Of a stretch of 64,000 bases of DNA, positions 7,984-16,365 are shown in pieces; within the stretch, counting starts at the first letter, position 1; each line of letters starts with the position of its first letter. A program made the translations under genes and the position numbers. Under the pieces are notes generated by a model. It ran no database searches and had not been told where the DNA came from. It was given only the letters and a program-made list of their open reading frames with translations. The stretch comes from UBA6136 sp044350805 (GTDB taxonomy: Bacteria > Pseudomonadota > Gammaproteobacteria > Methylococcales > Methylococcaceae), in NCBI GenBank assembly GCA_044350805.1, contig JBILGU010000006.1, positions 62,001-126,000 of the forward strand, read 5' to 3'.

Positions 7984-9462
7984 ATGACGCCCCAGGAATT
8001 TGATCACTACGCGCAAGAGGGTTACAACCGCATTCCGGTGTGGCGTGAGGTCCTGGCGGACCTGGATACCCCATTAAGTGCCTATCTCAAGCTGGCCAAC
8101 CGGCCTTATGGGTATTTATTTGAATCCGTCCATGGTGGAGAGCAGTGGGGACGTTACTCGATTATCGGGTTACCGTCTCGAAGGATCCTGAGGGTTCGGG
8201 GTTCTGTGATTGAGCTCGAATCCGATGGGGCGGTCGTTGAACGGTTGAACGTTGAGGACCCTCTCGAGTGGATCCGAACCTTTGCGCAAGGGTTCAAGGT
8301 CCCGACCATCGAGGGGCTGCCAAGGTTCACCGGCGGATTGGTGGGTTATTTTGGCTATGAGACCATTCACTACATTGAACCGCGCCTCAAAAGCGAAAAA
8401 CCGGACCCCTTGGGTGTTCCTGACATTCTGTTGATGGTTTCTGAGGATGTGCTGGTTTTTGATAATCTCAAAGGCCGCCTCATGGTCATCACCCATGCCG
8501 ACCCTTCGGAGGATAATGCCCTGATCCGCGCTGAGAGCCGTCTGGATGACCTGATCCAAAAGCTCCGGGAAACCCGTCTTCCCGAGGTTCATCGCGCTTC
8601 CGGTCGTGAGGTTGATGAGTCTGAGTTTGTCTCAGGATTCACTCAGGTCGGATTCGAACGCGCCGTGGGCAAGGTCAAGGAGTACATCGTCGATGGCGAT
8701 GTGATGCAGGTGGTGCTCTCGCAACGGATGTCCATTCCGTTTGAGGCGCCGGCTCTCGATCTTTATCGGGCATTGCGTTCTCTGAATCCCTCGCCCTACA
8801 TGTTCCACCTGGATCTTGGCGACTTTCAGATCGTGGGCTCCTCCCCTGAAATTTTGGTCCGGCTGGAGGATGATACGGTCACGGTGCGCCCCATCGCGGG
8901 AACCCGCCGTCGGGGTCGAACTCCGGAAGAAGATCTGGCTTTGGAGCGCGATCTTCTGGCTGATCCCAAAGAAATTGCCGAACATTTGATGCTGATTGAT
9001 CTTGGGCGCAATGATGCCGGGCGCGTTGCTGAGACAGGCACGGTCAAGGTGACCGACAAAATGATCATTGAACGCTACTCCCATGTCATGCACATCGTAT
9101 CGAACGTGACAGGAAGACTTTTGGCCGATAAGGATGCCTTCGATGTGCTGCGGGCAACCTTTCCTGCAGGGACGGTCAGTGGTGCGCCCAAGATTCGGGC
9201 GATGGAGATCATCGACGAACTCGAACCCGTCAAGCGAGGGGTCTACTCTGGCGCTGTCGGTTACATCGGCTGGTCAGGGAATCTCGATACCGCCATCGCC
9301 ATTCGAACAGCCGTGATCAAGGATGGCACCCTTCATATTCAGGCGGGCGCTGGGGTCGTTTATGACTCCATTCCGCTCAACGAATGGGAGGAAACGCTAA
9401 ACAAGGGACGGGCCGTTTTTCGAGCGGTTGCCCTTGCCGAGAAGGGCCTGGATCTTAGCTGA
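7984..9462 (+). CDS. trpE: Anthranilate synthase component I
   Basis: This 492-residue chorismate-binding enzyme makes anthranilate from chorismate with ammonia supplied by TrpG, the first step of tryptophan synthesis. The N-terminal domain has YLFESVHGGEQWGRYSIIG, which contains the region of the tryptophan-feedback LLES-type motif. The catalytic domain carries GSSPEILVRL, RPIAGTRRRG, HLMLIDLGRND and FPAGTVSGAPKIRAMEII. The gene follows gph by 27 bases. Unusually, it is separated from trpG by 5.2 kb of unrelated genes. No leader peptide or attenuator is visible upstream. Confidence 0.97.
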   Translation: MTPQEFDHYAQEGYNRIPVWREVLADLDTPLSAYLKLANRPYGYLFESVHGGEQWGRYSIIGLPSRRILRVRGSVIELESDGAVVERLNVEDPLEWIRTFAQGFKVPTIEGLPRFTGGLVGYFGYETIHYIEPRLKSEKPDPLGVPDILLMVSEDVLVFDNLKGRLMVITHADPSEDNALIRAESRLDDLIQKLRETRLPEVHRASGREVDESEFVSGFTQVGFERAVGKVKEYIVDGDVMQVVLSQRMSIPFEAPALDLYRALRSLNPSPYMFHLDLGDFQIVGSSPEILVRLEDDTVTVRPIAGTRRRGRTPEEDLALERDLLADPKEIAEHLMLIDLGRNDAGRVAETGTVKVTDKMIIERYSHVMHIVSNVTGRLLADKDAFDVLRATFPAGTVSGAPKIRAMEIIDELEPVKRGVYSGAVGYIGWSGNLDTAIAIRTAVIKDGTLHIQAGAGVVYDSIPLNEWEETLNKGRAVFRAVALAEKGLDLS

Positions 9463-9489
9463 GTCTGGGCGCCGCAAGGGATTGGCGAT

Positions 9490-9532
9490 GGATTGATCGC
9501 ATCAATCCCTGAAATCCAATTTATGAATTGGA
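9490..9532. other. Two adjacent perfect hairpins downstream of trpE
   Basis: GGATTGAT and ATCAATCC (9490-9497 and 9501-9508) form an 8-bp stem with a 3-base loop. Six bases later TCCAATT and AATTGGA (9515-9521 and 9526-9532) form a 7-bp stem with a 4-base loop. Neither is followed by a clear T-run. They may end or stabilise the rpe-gph-trpE transcript, or act as regulator sites for the next gene. Confidence 0.45.
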
Positions 9533-9566
9533 CTTGATTTCTTCTCAAAATAAAAATGCACCGGAA

Positions 9567-9604
9567 CGTAACGAGACCTCCCGAGAGGGATCCGGATTGT
9601 TACG
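9567..9604. promoter_or_regulatory. Inverted repeat in the leader of the GlcG-like gene
   Basis: CGTAAC at 9567-9572 pairs with GTTACG at 9599-9604. Inside it CCTC and GAGG form a second small stem around CCGA. The element lies about 60 bases before the start of the secreted GlcG-like gene. It could be an operator or a structured 5' leader. This is inference from symmetry only. Confidence 0.3.
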
Positions 9605-9663
9605 TCTACGGGATCGAACTTCATTGATCGATCCTGTTCGTTGAAACAACGTTCGGAGTATGA

Positions 9664-10479
9664 ATGATGAGAAAAATCGTTTCTTTTGCCGGTCTTGCAA
9701 TGCTGGCCCTTTCGGGCAACCTCTGGGCGGCCTGTTCTGATATCAGCTGGACTGCACTGAATAGTGCCGTCGCTGCAGCCGCTGGGGCGGGGAGCGCGAC
9801 GGGAGGCTACGGCCTCAACATGTGGGCCAGCGTGGTCGATGAACACGGCGCCGTCTGCTGGGTCACCACCAATGGAACCCCGGGTGCCAGCGCAGGGAAT
9901 AGCGAATGGCTCGGTAGCCGCGTGATTTCTGTGCAGAAAGCCAATACGGCGAATTTCTTCAGCTTGGATGGTTACGCGATTTCAACAGCCAACCTCTACA
10001 GCCCAGTCCAGCCGGGTGGTAGCCTCTATGGGCTCCAGGCGAGTAACCCCGTCGATGCAACCGTGGTCTATGCCGGCAGCCCTGCGAAATACGGAACGAT
10101 CAATGATCCCCTGCGCGGGAAGAAAGTGGGGGGCGTCAACGTCTTTGGCGGCGGACTTGCTCTTTACGCCAATGGCAAGAAAGTCGGCGCGCTTGGCGTT
10201 TCGGGGGATACCTCCTGCCGTGACCATGCCTTTGCTTGGCGCATTCGCTCGGCTCTGGGGATGCAGCCCGCGGGCGTCGGGATCACGACCGTCAATCTGA
10301 ATGCCGCGGGTGCCAAGCAGACGCCGTTGACCGGTGACACGGTGGGGGATGAGATGATTCTTGGAACGCCTAATGGCGCGTCCAATTATTGGAATGCGTG
10401 GGCACAACCCTATTGCCCGAATTCCATTCCGGCGATCAGTGCTGCGAACGGAACCGTTGCGGTTCCTGCGGCACCCTAA
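9664..10479 (+). CDS. Secreted GlcG/HbpS-family heme-binding-like protein
   Basis: The protein has about 271 residues. An N-terminal signal peptide, MRKIVSFAGLAMLALSGNLWA, is followed by ACSD, so export to the periplasm or beyond is expected. ATGs at 9664 and 9667 both fit a GGAG ribosome site at 9655-9658; the second has the better spacing. The mature part contains NVFGGGLALYANGKKVGALGV followed by SGDTSCRDHAFAWRIR. These match the GlcG/HbpS (heme-degrading domain, PF03928) family. Members bind heme or small organic ligands, but the ligand here is unknown. Four cysteines could form disulfides. A strong terminator follows at 10524-10560, so the gene is probably transcribed alone. Confidence 0.72.
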   Translation: MMRKIVSFAGLAMLALSGNLWAACSDISWTALNSAVAAAAGAGSATGGYGLNMWASVVDEHGAVCWVTTNGTPGASAGNSEWLGSRVISVQKANTANFFSLDGYAISTANLYSPVQPGGSLYGLQASNPVDATVVYAGSPAKYGTINDPLRGKKVGGVNVFGGGLALYANGKKVGALGVSGDTSCRDHAFAWRIRSALGMQPAGVGITTVNLNAAGAKQTPLTGDTVGDEMILGTPNGASNYWNAWAQPYCPNSIPAISAANGTVAVPAAP

Positions 10480-10523
10480 GGTGGGGCAAGGATGCCCTCC
10501 TGAAAGGGGCATCCGGATTGCGG

Positions 10524-10560
10524 AAGGGGATTCAGGCCCATGCCTGCATCCCCTTTTTTT
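10524..10560 (+). terminator. Rho-independent terminator after the GlcG-like gene
   Basis: AAGGGGAT and ATCCCCTT flank an inner CAGGC/GCCTG stem around CCAT, and the right arm runs into seven T. It ends the + strand transcript of the secreted protein. The convergent LysR gene ends 5 bases beyond. Confidence 0.88.
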
Positions 10561-10564
10561 CGAC

Positions 10565-11506
10565 CTAGAGGGTAATGCTGCCGTTTCTGAATTCTTCGGT
10601 CACTTCAGAGCAAAGCCCCCGGAACCAGCTGAGCGCCGGATCCTGGCTGAAGGAACGATGCCAGGTCAGTATGGAGTGATTGCTGAGTTGCTTAAAGGGA
10701 AGTTCATAGGCTTCAATGGGGTAGCAGTCTTTCATCCTTTGGATAAAGGACCACGGCATTAAAGCCACAAGATCGGTCTGGCTCAGAAGGACCGGGACCA
10801 TCGGGACACTGGGGACTTCGAGCTGGGTCGCCTCCTCGGCCTTTCGAATGAATTCCTGGAATTCGGACACTTCAGATTCGTGGGTTGAGTCGTGAACCCA
10901 GAGGTATTTCTCGCGAAGGAGCTCTTCAAACGAAGGGTCTTGTGTAATCCGGGGATGTCCCTGCCTGACCGCGACGGCAATCTTGAAGTCAAGACAAAAC
11001 TCGACCTCCAGCATAGGGTCGACAATGTTCGATTTGGTGATGGCAATGTCGATTTTCTGTTCTCGTAGGAGCCTCGGAATTTCGGTTAAGGAGTCGACAT
11101 GCGAGATGATCATCCGGGCGTTCGGCGCTTCCGCCATGAGGCGCTTGAAAATGGCTCCTCCGAGAAGATAGCCACTACCATAGGCGATGGAAATCGTGAA
11201 GGTGCGGCGGGTTGATTTAGGGTCAAATGCTTCTTTGGCGAAGAACTCGGCCCGGATCAGATCCAGTGCCTGATGCACCTGAACATAGAGCTCGTCGGCT
11301 TTAGTCGTTGCCTGAATGGATCGGCTGCCAAAGAATAGACGATCGTCGACTAAGTGTCGCAACCGGCTGATGGCGTTGCTGATCGCCGGCTGACTCATAT
11401 GGAGCCGTTCCGAGGCTTTCTGTTGGCTTCGTTCTTCGTAGACGGATTCAAAAACCGTCAAGAGATTAAGGTCTAGGCGTCTTAGGCTCATCTCGGAAGG
11501 GGGCAT
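10565..11506 (-). CDS. LysR-family transcriptional regulator
   Basis: This 313-residue regulator has an N-terminal winged helix-turn-helix. LDLNLLTVFESVYEERSQQ is followed by ASERLHMSQPAISNAISRLR at about residues 31-50, the LysR recognition helix region. The rest is a periplasmic-binding-like effector domain. The YELPF and LTWHRSF segments near the end resemble the NodD/LeuO-like branch of LysR proteins. It is convergent with the GlcG-like gene. A decayed paralog lies immediately upstream, and a SulP transporter gene with operator-like repeats begins 600 bases away on the other strand. It may control one or both neighbours. The effector is unknown. Confidence 0.9.
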   Translation of the reverse strand: MPPSEMSLRRLDLNLLTVFESVYEERSQQKASERLHMSQPAISNAISRLRHLVDDRLFFGSRSIQATTKADELYVQVHQALDLIRAEFFAKEAFDPKSTRRTFTISIAYGSGYLLGGAIFKRLMAEAPNARMIISHVDSLTEIPRLLREQKIDIAITKSNIVDPMLEVEFCLDFKIAVAVRQGHPRITQDPSFEELLREKYLWVHDSTHESEVSEFQEFIRKAEEATQLEVPSVPMVPVLLSQTDLVALMPWSFIQRMKDCYPIEAYELPFKQLSNHSILTWHRSFSQDPALSWFRGLCSEVTEEFRNGSITL

Positions 11507-11589
11507 AGATACCCTGCTAAGTTTAAAGATTCGTGATCCGTAAGGGAGGGATTCTAACTATAAGGTCATGATTGGTTTTGTATCACTCA

Positions 11590-11979
11590 TCATTGGTGAA
11601 CGTCGGGATAAAGGCCTTCAAGCTTATGACGAACCTCGCTAAAGGTTTCGATACATGTTTGACGTAGCCATGCGAGACTTGGGTCCTTTTCATAGGCCCG
11701 ATGCCAGAGCAGATTGACATGGCTAACAACCCTTGAAATGGGGAGTGGGTATACCGCGAGATCATATCGTCGGGCCATGATGTCAGCGTGGACTCTCGGA
11801 ATCAGGGCCACCAAGTCGCTATCCTCAAGAATGATCGGAAGCATCAGGGCATTTGGGACCTCAATACGTGCTCTTAACTGAGCAAGCTCCATGATATCTT
11901 GGAGGTCACCTGCGTTGGTGGGATAGGAAAAGTCATGGACCGTGACAAACTCTTCAGTTTCCAGGCAAAGACTCCATAG
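11590..11979 (-). pseudogene. Remnant of a second LysR-family regulator (effector-domain half only)
   Basis: A frame open from 11979 down to a stop at 11590 encodes the C-terminal half of a LysR effector domain. TEEFVTVHDFSYP, then DSDLVALIPRVHADI, YPLPISRVVSHVNLLWHR and DPSLAWLRQTC align block for block with the intact neighbour (REKYLWVHD, QTDLVALMPWSFIQ, YELPFKQLSNHSILTWHR, DPALSWFRGLC). A stop codon precedes it at 11980-11982, and no DNA-binding domain is found upstream. The similarity points to an ancient tandem duplication or related insertion followed by decay. A short ORF from ATG at 11892 would encode 100 residues but lacks any DNA-binding part. Confidence 0.72.
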
Positions 11980-12028
11980 CTATTGGGGTTAAGCCGGGAA
12001 AATGCCTACTAATGGCCTGCGATTGTTT

Positions 12029-12079
12029 ATTTGAACCCATTTCAGCTAAAGTGAGGCTTGATACGGTTCATTTGAACCC
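12029..12079 (+). promoter_or_regulatory. Operator-like repeats upstream of the SulP gene
   Basis: The 10-mer ATTTGAACCC occurs twice in direct orientation, at 12029-12038 and 12070-12079, with starts 41 bases apart, close to four helical turns. The second copy is part of a symmetric element GGTTCA-TT-TGAACC at 12065-12078, which also fits the T-N11-A layout of LysR sites. The repeats end 28 bases before the SulP start codon, so they are well placed as regulator-binding sites. Confidence 0.5.
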
Positions 12080-12106
12080 CGCCCCCGTCGATTCCGCTTA
12101 CCCTTC

Positions 12107-13690
12107 ATGACGCGCCATTTTTTTGACGATTTATCCCGCGATATTCCAGCCGGAATCGTCGTGTTCTTAGTGGCACTCCCGCTGTGCTTGGGGGTGGCTC
12201 TGGCCTCGGGTGCGCCTCTGATGTCCGGTCTGATTGCCGGAATTATCGGGGGCACGGTCGTGGCTCTGATGAGCGCATCGCCCCTGAGCGTCTCAGGACC
12301 TGCTGCCGGTATGGCCGTGATCGTTCTGAGTGCGATTCAAGATTTGGGAAGCTTTGAGGGGTTTCTGCTTGCGGCGTTTCTGGCCGGTGCTATACAAATC
12401 GGGTTGGGTTTTCTTGGCGCGGGCGTTTTGGGGTCGATTTTTCCGAACGCAGTCATTCGGGGAATGCTTTTTGCCATTGGCCTGATCTTGATTCTCAAGC
12501 AACTTCCTCACGCGGTGGGATTTGGTGCCGATCCGCTCGTTGATGAGACCTACTCGCCGGAAACCCCAAGCTTTATTCTGGAGGAGATTCTGGAGGCCGT
12601 CTCCACGATTTCCTTGGGGCCGCTTTCGGTCTTTTTGGGGGCTGTGGTCATTATTGTCGCGTGGGATCGATTGGCGAGAGGGCGATGGAGCGTGGCCTCT
12701 TATCTCCCCGGGCCTTTGCTGGCGGTCGTGTGGGGCATTGGGTTTGAATATTTCAGTCGTGGTACGGCACTGGATCTCTCCACTCAGCATCTGGTTTCAC
12801 TCCCGGTGCTTGAGAGTCTCACGCATCTTTTTGAGGGGCTCAAAACCCCTGATTTCTCTCAGATCACGCATCCTGAAATCGCCATTCATGCGCTTCAGAT
12901 TGCTGTATTGGCGAGTGTTGAAACGCTGCTGAGTATCGAGGCGCTGGATCGATTGGATCCCCTGAAACGTCCAACCCCCAAAAACCGCGAATTGATTGCC
13001 CAAGGGGTGGGCAATCTCCTCAGCGCAAGTATCGGGGGGCTTCCGATAACTTCCGTCATCGTTCGCAGCACAGCCAATCTCAATGCGGGGGCCAGAAGCC
13101 GAAATGCGGCCGTGATCCATGGGTTTCTTCTTTTGAGTAGCTTGATGTTCCTGGTCGCCTGGATCAATCTGATTCCTCTGGCGGCCCTTGCAGCGATTCT
13201 CTTACTGACCGGATTCCGGCTTGCGGATCCTCGCATCGTCATCTCCATGTGGCATCGCGGGAGAGATCAGTTCATTCCTTTCCTGGTGACTATCCTCGCG
13301 ATATTGATCGATGACCTCCTCAAGGGCGTTTTGATCGGTTCGGTGGTGGGTCTGATCTTCATCATCAAGTCCAATTTCCATTCGGGCATTACGCTGACCC
13401 GGGATAAAAACAACTATCTGATCCGTTTCAGGAAAGATGCGACCTTTTTGAACAAGATCAGGCTCAGGATGCTGCTCGATCAAATCGAACCGCATAGCTT
13501 TGTGGTCATCGACGGCAGTCGCGCTGAATTCATGGATCGTGACATTCTGGATTGCATTGCAGACTATCGGGAGACGGCCCGATTTCGGGAGATTTCGGTC
13601 ACGCTTCGCAATGTGCTGGGCGTCTCAGGCCCCCTTTGTAGCGCCTGTTTGGATGACATGCCCTTCGTTGAAGGTTGCCACCACAACTGA
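12107..13690 (+). CDS. SulP-family anion transporter (candidate bicarbonate transporter)
   Basis: This 527-residue inner-membrane protein has about 10-12 hydrophobic segments. The N-terminal signature DIPAGIVVFLVALPLCLGVA and SGPAAGMAVIVLSAI are typical of SulP carriers. A conserved QLPHAVGFGAD region follows. The C-terminus is a STAS-like domain around VVIDGSRAEFMDRDILDCI. SulP proteins carry sulfate, bicarbonate or other anions. The beta carbonic anhydrase gene 9 bases downstream makes bicarbonate, or sodium-bicarbonate symport as in BicA, the likeliest cargo. That is context-based inference. The pair forms an apparent operon preceded by direct repeats. Confidence 0.9.
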   Translation: MTRHFFDDLSRDIPAGIVVFLVALPLCLGVALASGAPLMSGLIAGIIGGTVVALMSASPLSVSGPAAGMAVIVLSAIQDLGSFEGFLLAAFLAGAIQIGLGFLGAGVLGSIFPNAVIRGMLFAIGLILILKQLPHAVGFGADPLVDETYSPETPSFILEEILEAVSTISLGPLSVFLGAVVIIVAWDRLARGRWSVASYLPGPLLAVVWGIGFEYFSRGTALDLSTQHLVSLPVLESLTHLFEGLKTPDFSQITHPEIAIHALQIAVLASVETLLSIEALDRLDPLKRPTPKNRELIAQGVGNLLSASIGGLPITSVIVRSTANLNAGARSRNAAVIHGFLLLSSLMFLVAWINLIPLAALAAILLLTGFRLADPRIVISMWHRGRDQFIPFLVTILAILIDDLLKGVLIGSVVGLIFIIKSNFHSGITLTRDKNNYLIRFRKDATFLNKIRLRMLLDQIEPHSFVVIDGSRAEFMDRDILDCIADYRETARFREISVTLRNVLGVSGPLCSACLDDMPFVEGCHHN

Positions 13691-13699
13691 GGGAGATCC

Positions 13700-14320
13700 A
13701 TGGACATTTTTGATCGCATGCTGCTCGACAACAAAGCATGGGCTGCCGAAATGACGGAGCTGAGCCCGACCTACTTTAGGCGGCTCAGTCAGGTGCAGTC
13801 ACCGCAGGTGCTCTGGCTCGGCTGTTCAGACAGCCGAGTGCCCTCTGAAATTGTGGTCAATGCAGATCCCGGTGAGGTCTTCGTTCATCGGAATATCGCC
13901 AATCAATTGTTGGCTGAAGACTTTAATGCCACCAGTGTTCTGCAGTATGCCGTTGATGTCCTTCAGGTCTCTCATATCGTGGTCTGCGGACACTACAACT
14001 GTGGCGGTATTCTGGCGGCCATGGCGACGCCGAATCCTGATCTCACCATTGTCAATAAATGGCTCAAGCCCATTCGCGAGACGTTTGCGGAGCACGAGGC
14101 CGATTTGGCGCGGTTTGAGAACAGCGATCAGCGCTGTCGGCGATTTGTTGAGTTGAACGTACTGCGCCAAATCAAAAATCTTGCGAACTCCCCGATCGTC
14201 CAGGCCGCCTGGCGTCGGGATCAGCGCCCGATGTTGCACGGATGTGTTTACGGTGTGGATGATGGATTGATCAAGGAAATCCAGCGGACCTCCCCCGAAT
14301 GCGCGCTTCACGGCACCTGA
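13700..14320 (+). CDS. can: Beta-class carbonic anhydrase
   Basis: This 206-residue cytoplasmic enzyme interconverts CO2 and bicarbonate. Zinc ligands and the Asp-Arg dyad are visible: C42, D44 and R46 in LGCSDSRVPSE, and H98 and C101 in CGHYNCGG. HRNIANQL near residue 63 is also typical. The length and motifs match the Can/CynT type of proteobacteria. It directly follows the SulP gene, so uptake and hydration of inorganic carbon are probably coupled. The symbol is used for the family; physiological equivalence to E. coli Can is not proven. Confidence 0.93.
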   Translation: MDIFDRMLLDNKAWAAEMTELSPTYFRRLSQVQSPQVLWLGCSDSRVPSEIVVNADPGEVFVHRNIANQLLAEDFNATSVLQYAVDVLQVSHIVVCGHYNCGGILAAMATPNPDLTIVNKWLKPIRETFAEHEADLARFENSDQRCRRFVELNVLRQIKNLANSPIVQAAWRRDQRPMLHGCVYGVDDGLIKEIQRTSPECALHGT

Positions 14321-14396
14321 TCGTGAGATGGTCTTTTGCGGAGCTGAAATTCAGATAAACCGCGATTTCTAGAGACAAGGCTCATTAATGCGCAGA

Positions 14397-14540
14397 TTAA
14401 TTTCCTTTGTCCTTGTCCCCTTGTTTTTCGATTTTCCTTCCCAGTTTTTGAAGGTCTTGTCCGAAGCCGCTCCAGGTGCTGCAGCCGGATATGAAGGTGA
14501 GAGCCGTCAGAATGAGGCCGATGCGCTTGAATTTGTTCAT
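14397..14540 (-). CDS. Entericidin-like small lipoprotein
   Basis: The chosen start at 14540 gives a 47-residue protein beginning MNKFKRIGLILTALTFISGC. A lipobox ISGC precedes Cys20, followed by STWSGFGQDLQKLGRKIEKQ. The Cys-Thr/Ser-x-x-Gly-x-G-x-D pattern and tiny size match entericidin A/B, membrane lipoproteins linked to stress responses. The same frame is open to 14684, but the added residues do not look like protein. It is oriented against its neighbours and is probably transcribed alone. Confidence 0.72.
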   Translation of the reverse strand: MNKFKRIGLILTALTFISGCSTWSGFGQDLQKLGRKIEKQGDKDKGN

Positions 14541-14698
14541 GGTTAGGGTTTCAAGAGGGCGCGTAATGGGGGAAAATGAGATATTTAACGACTCGCACCT
14601 TAGCGGCGCAAGGGCACGCAGTCCGAAAGCGGACACTTTGTGCGACCTGCTGCGAGCGCCAGCAAAACGCCCCCAAGATTGCACAGGTTTGATGCGCT

Positions 14699-15277
14699 AT
14701 GCTCCTGATGATCGATAACTATGATTCTTTCACCTACAACCTGGTCCAGTACTTTGCTGAACTGGGTGCTGAGGTGGAAGTGGTCCGCAACGATCAGATC
14801 ACCGTTGAGGAGGTTGAGCGCCTGAATCCCAAGAAGATCGTGATCTCGCCTGGGCCCTGTACGCCCAAGGAAGCAGGGATCTCGGTGGAGACGATTCGTC
14901 GCTATGCCGGCCGCTACCCGATTCTGGGGGTATGCCTTGGACATCAGAGCATTGGCTTTGCCTTTGGGGGTAACGTCATTCATGCCAAGTCGATCATGCA
15001 TGGCAAGACCTCCATGGTGCATCATCACAATACCGGGGTATTCAAGGGGCTCCATAATCCCTTTCAGGCAACTCGCTATCACTCTCTGGTCATCGAACAG
15101 TCCTCGCTGCCGGAGTGTCTTGAAGTGACAGCCTGGACCCAGACGGAAGGGGGCGAAGTGGACGAAATCATGGGGGTTCGTCACAAGACCCTGGATATCG
15201 AGGGCGTCCAGTTTCATCCGGAGTCGATTCTGACCGAGCAGGGTCATGATCTTCTGGCCAACTTCCTGAATCGGTAA
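14699..15277 (+). CDS. trpG: Anthranilate synthase component II (glutamine amidotransferase)
   Basis: This 192-residue class I glutamine amidotransferase supplies ammonia to TrpE. It begins MLLMIDNYDSFTYNLVQYFA, the typical start. The catalytic Cys79 lies in LGVCLGHQSIGFAFGG, and the His/Glu partners in GVQFHPESILTE near residues 173-175. The SPGPCTP motif forms the oxyanion site. The gene is followed by trpD after 35 bases and trpC after a further 15, giving a trpGDC operon. Related PabA proteins share these features; the trp neighbours decide the name. Confidence 0.95.
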   Translation: MLLMIDNYDSFTYNLVQYFAELGAEVEVVRNDQITVEEVERLNPKKIVISPGPCTPKEAGISVETIRRYAGRYPILGVCLGHQSIGFAFGGNVIHAKSIMHGKTSMVHHHNTGVFKGLHNPFQATRYHSLVIEQSSLPECLEVTAWTQTEGGEVDEIMGVRHKTLDIEGVQFHPESILTEQGHDLLANFLNR

Positions 15278-15312
15278 GCTTAAAAACGGCCCTCACCGGT
15301 CGCACAAATCCC

Positions 15313-16350
15313 ATGGATATTCGTAACGCCATCCGTCAACTCGTCGAAGGGACGAGTTTGAGTCATGCCGAAATGCATGAGGTGATGCATGCCATCATGG
15401 GGGGCGAAGCCACACCGGCTCAGATCGGTGGTTTTCTGGTGGCGCTGAGGCTCAAAGGTGAGACGGTCGATGAAGTGGTGGCCGCCGCCGAAGTGATCCG
15501 CTCCGTTGCAACGCGGGTTGAGATTCCGGCCCACCGATTGGTCGATACCTGCGGCACCGGCGGCGATGGTGCACAGACTTTCAATATCAGTACAGCTGCT
15601 GCCTTTGTGGCGGCTGCGGCCGGAGTGCGCATTGCCAAACATGGCAGTCGCTCGGTCTCCAGTCGCTCGGGAAGCGCTGACCTTCTTGAGGTCGCCGGAG
15701 TCCGTCTTGATCTCGATGTCGATGATGTTCGGGATGCGGTTGAGTCGATCGGTCTCGGATTTCTTTTTGCGCAGCGCCATCACGCAGCCATGCAGCACGC
15801 CGCAGGTCCAAGGCGCGAGATCGGGATTCGAACGCTCTTCAATCTCTTGGGGCCACTGACCAATCCGGCCGGAGCGCGCTGCCAGGTCTTGGGGGTTTTT
15901 AGTCCCGCGTGGGTTGAACCCATGGCCAAGGTCTTGGCCCGCCTTGGCAGTGAACATGCCCTAGTGGTCCATGCCGAGGATGGACTCGATGAAATCAGCA
16001 TCGCAGCGCCTACGCGCATCGCTGAGCTTAAGGATGGATCGATTACTCTGTCGACGATTACCCCAGAATCTCTTGGGGTCACACGCCAATCCCTCGAAAG
16101 TCTCTCTGTTGAAAGTGCCGAAGAAAGCCTGAAGGTCATTCAAGAGGTCTTTGCCGGAAAGCCGGGGCCTGCCCGCGATATTGTTGCTGTCAATGCGGGG
16201 GCTGCGATCTATGTGGCGGGTCTGTCTGAAACGCTCGGGGCAGGCGTCGCGGTCGCGCAATCGGTTCTGGATTCAGGTGCTGCGGCGATGAAGCTCGAGG
16301 ACTTGATCCGTTTTACCCAATCCCGTTCCAAGGGCCATCGTGCGCCCTAG
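15313..16350 (+). CDS. trpD: Anthranilate phosphoribosyltransferase
   Basis: This 345-residue enzyme joins anthranilate to phosphoribosyl pyrophosphate in the second step of tryptophan synthesis. Near residue 78 is the PRPP-binding loop DTCGTGGDGAQTFNIST. KHGSRSVSSRSGSADLLE and FNLLGPLTNPAGARCQVLGV are further family signatures, and HHAAMQHAAGPRREIG carries the substrate-contacting residues. Length and motif order are normal. Part of the trpGDC operon. Confidence 0.96.
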   Translation: MDIRNAIRQLVEGTSLSHAEMHEVMHAIMGGEATPAQIGGFLVALRLKGETVDEVVAAAEVIRSVATRVEIPAHRLVDTCGTGGDGAQTFNISTAAAFVAAAAGVRIAKHGSRSVSSRSGSADLLEVAGVRLDLDVDDVRDAVESIGLGFLFAQRHHAAMQHAAGPRREIGIRTLFNLLGPLTNPAGARCQVLGVFSPAWVEPMAKVLARLGSEHALVVHAEDGLDEISIAAPTRIAELKDGSITLSTITPESLGVTRQSLESLSVESAEESLKVIQEVFAGKPGPARDIVAVNAGAAIYVAGLSETLGAGVAVAQSVLDSGAAAMKLEDLIRFTQSRSKGHRAP

Positions 16351-16365
16351 TTCCTGAGGCCATTC

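Noticed and set aside
9528..9556. TTGGAC-N17-TAAAAA as promoter of the GlcG-like gene
   Set aside because: The spacing fits, but the -35 box matches the consensus at only three positions; too weak to list.
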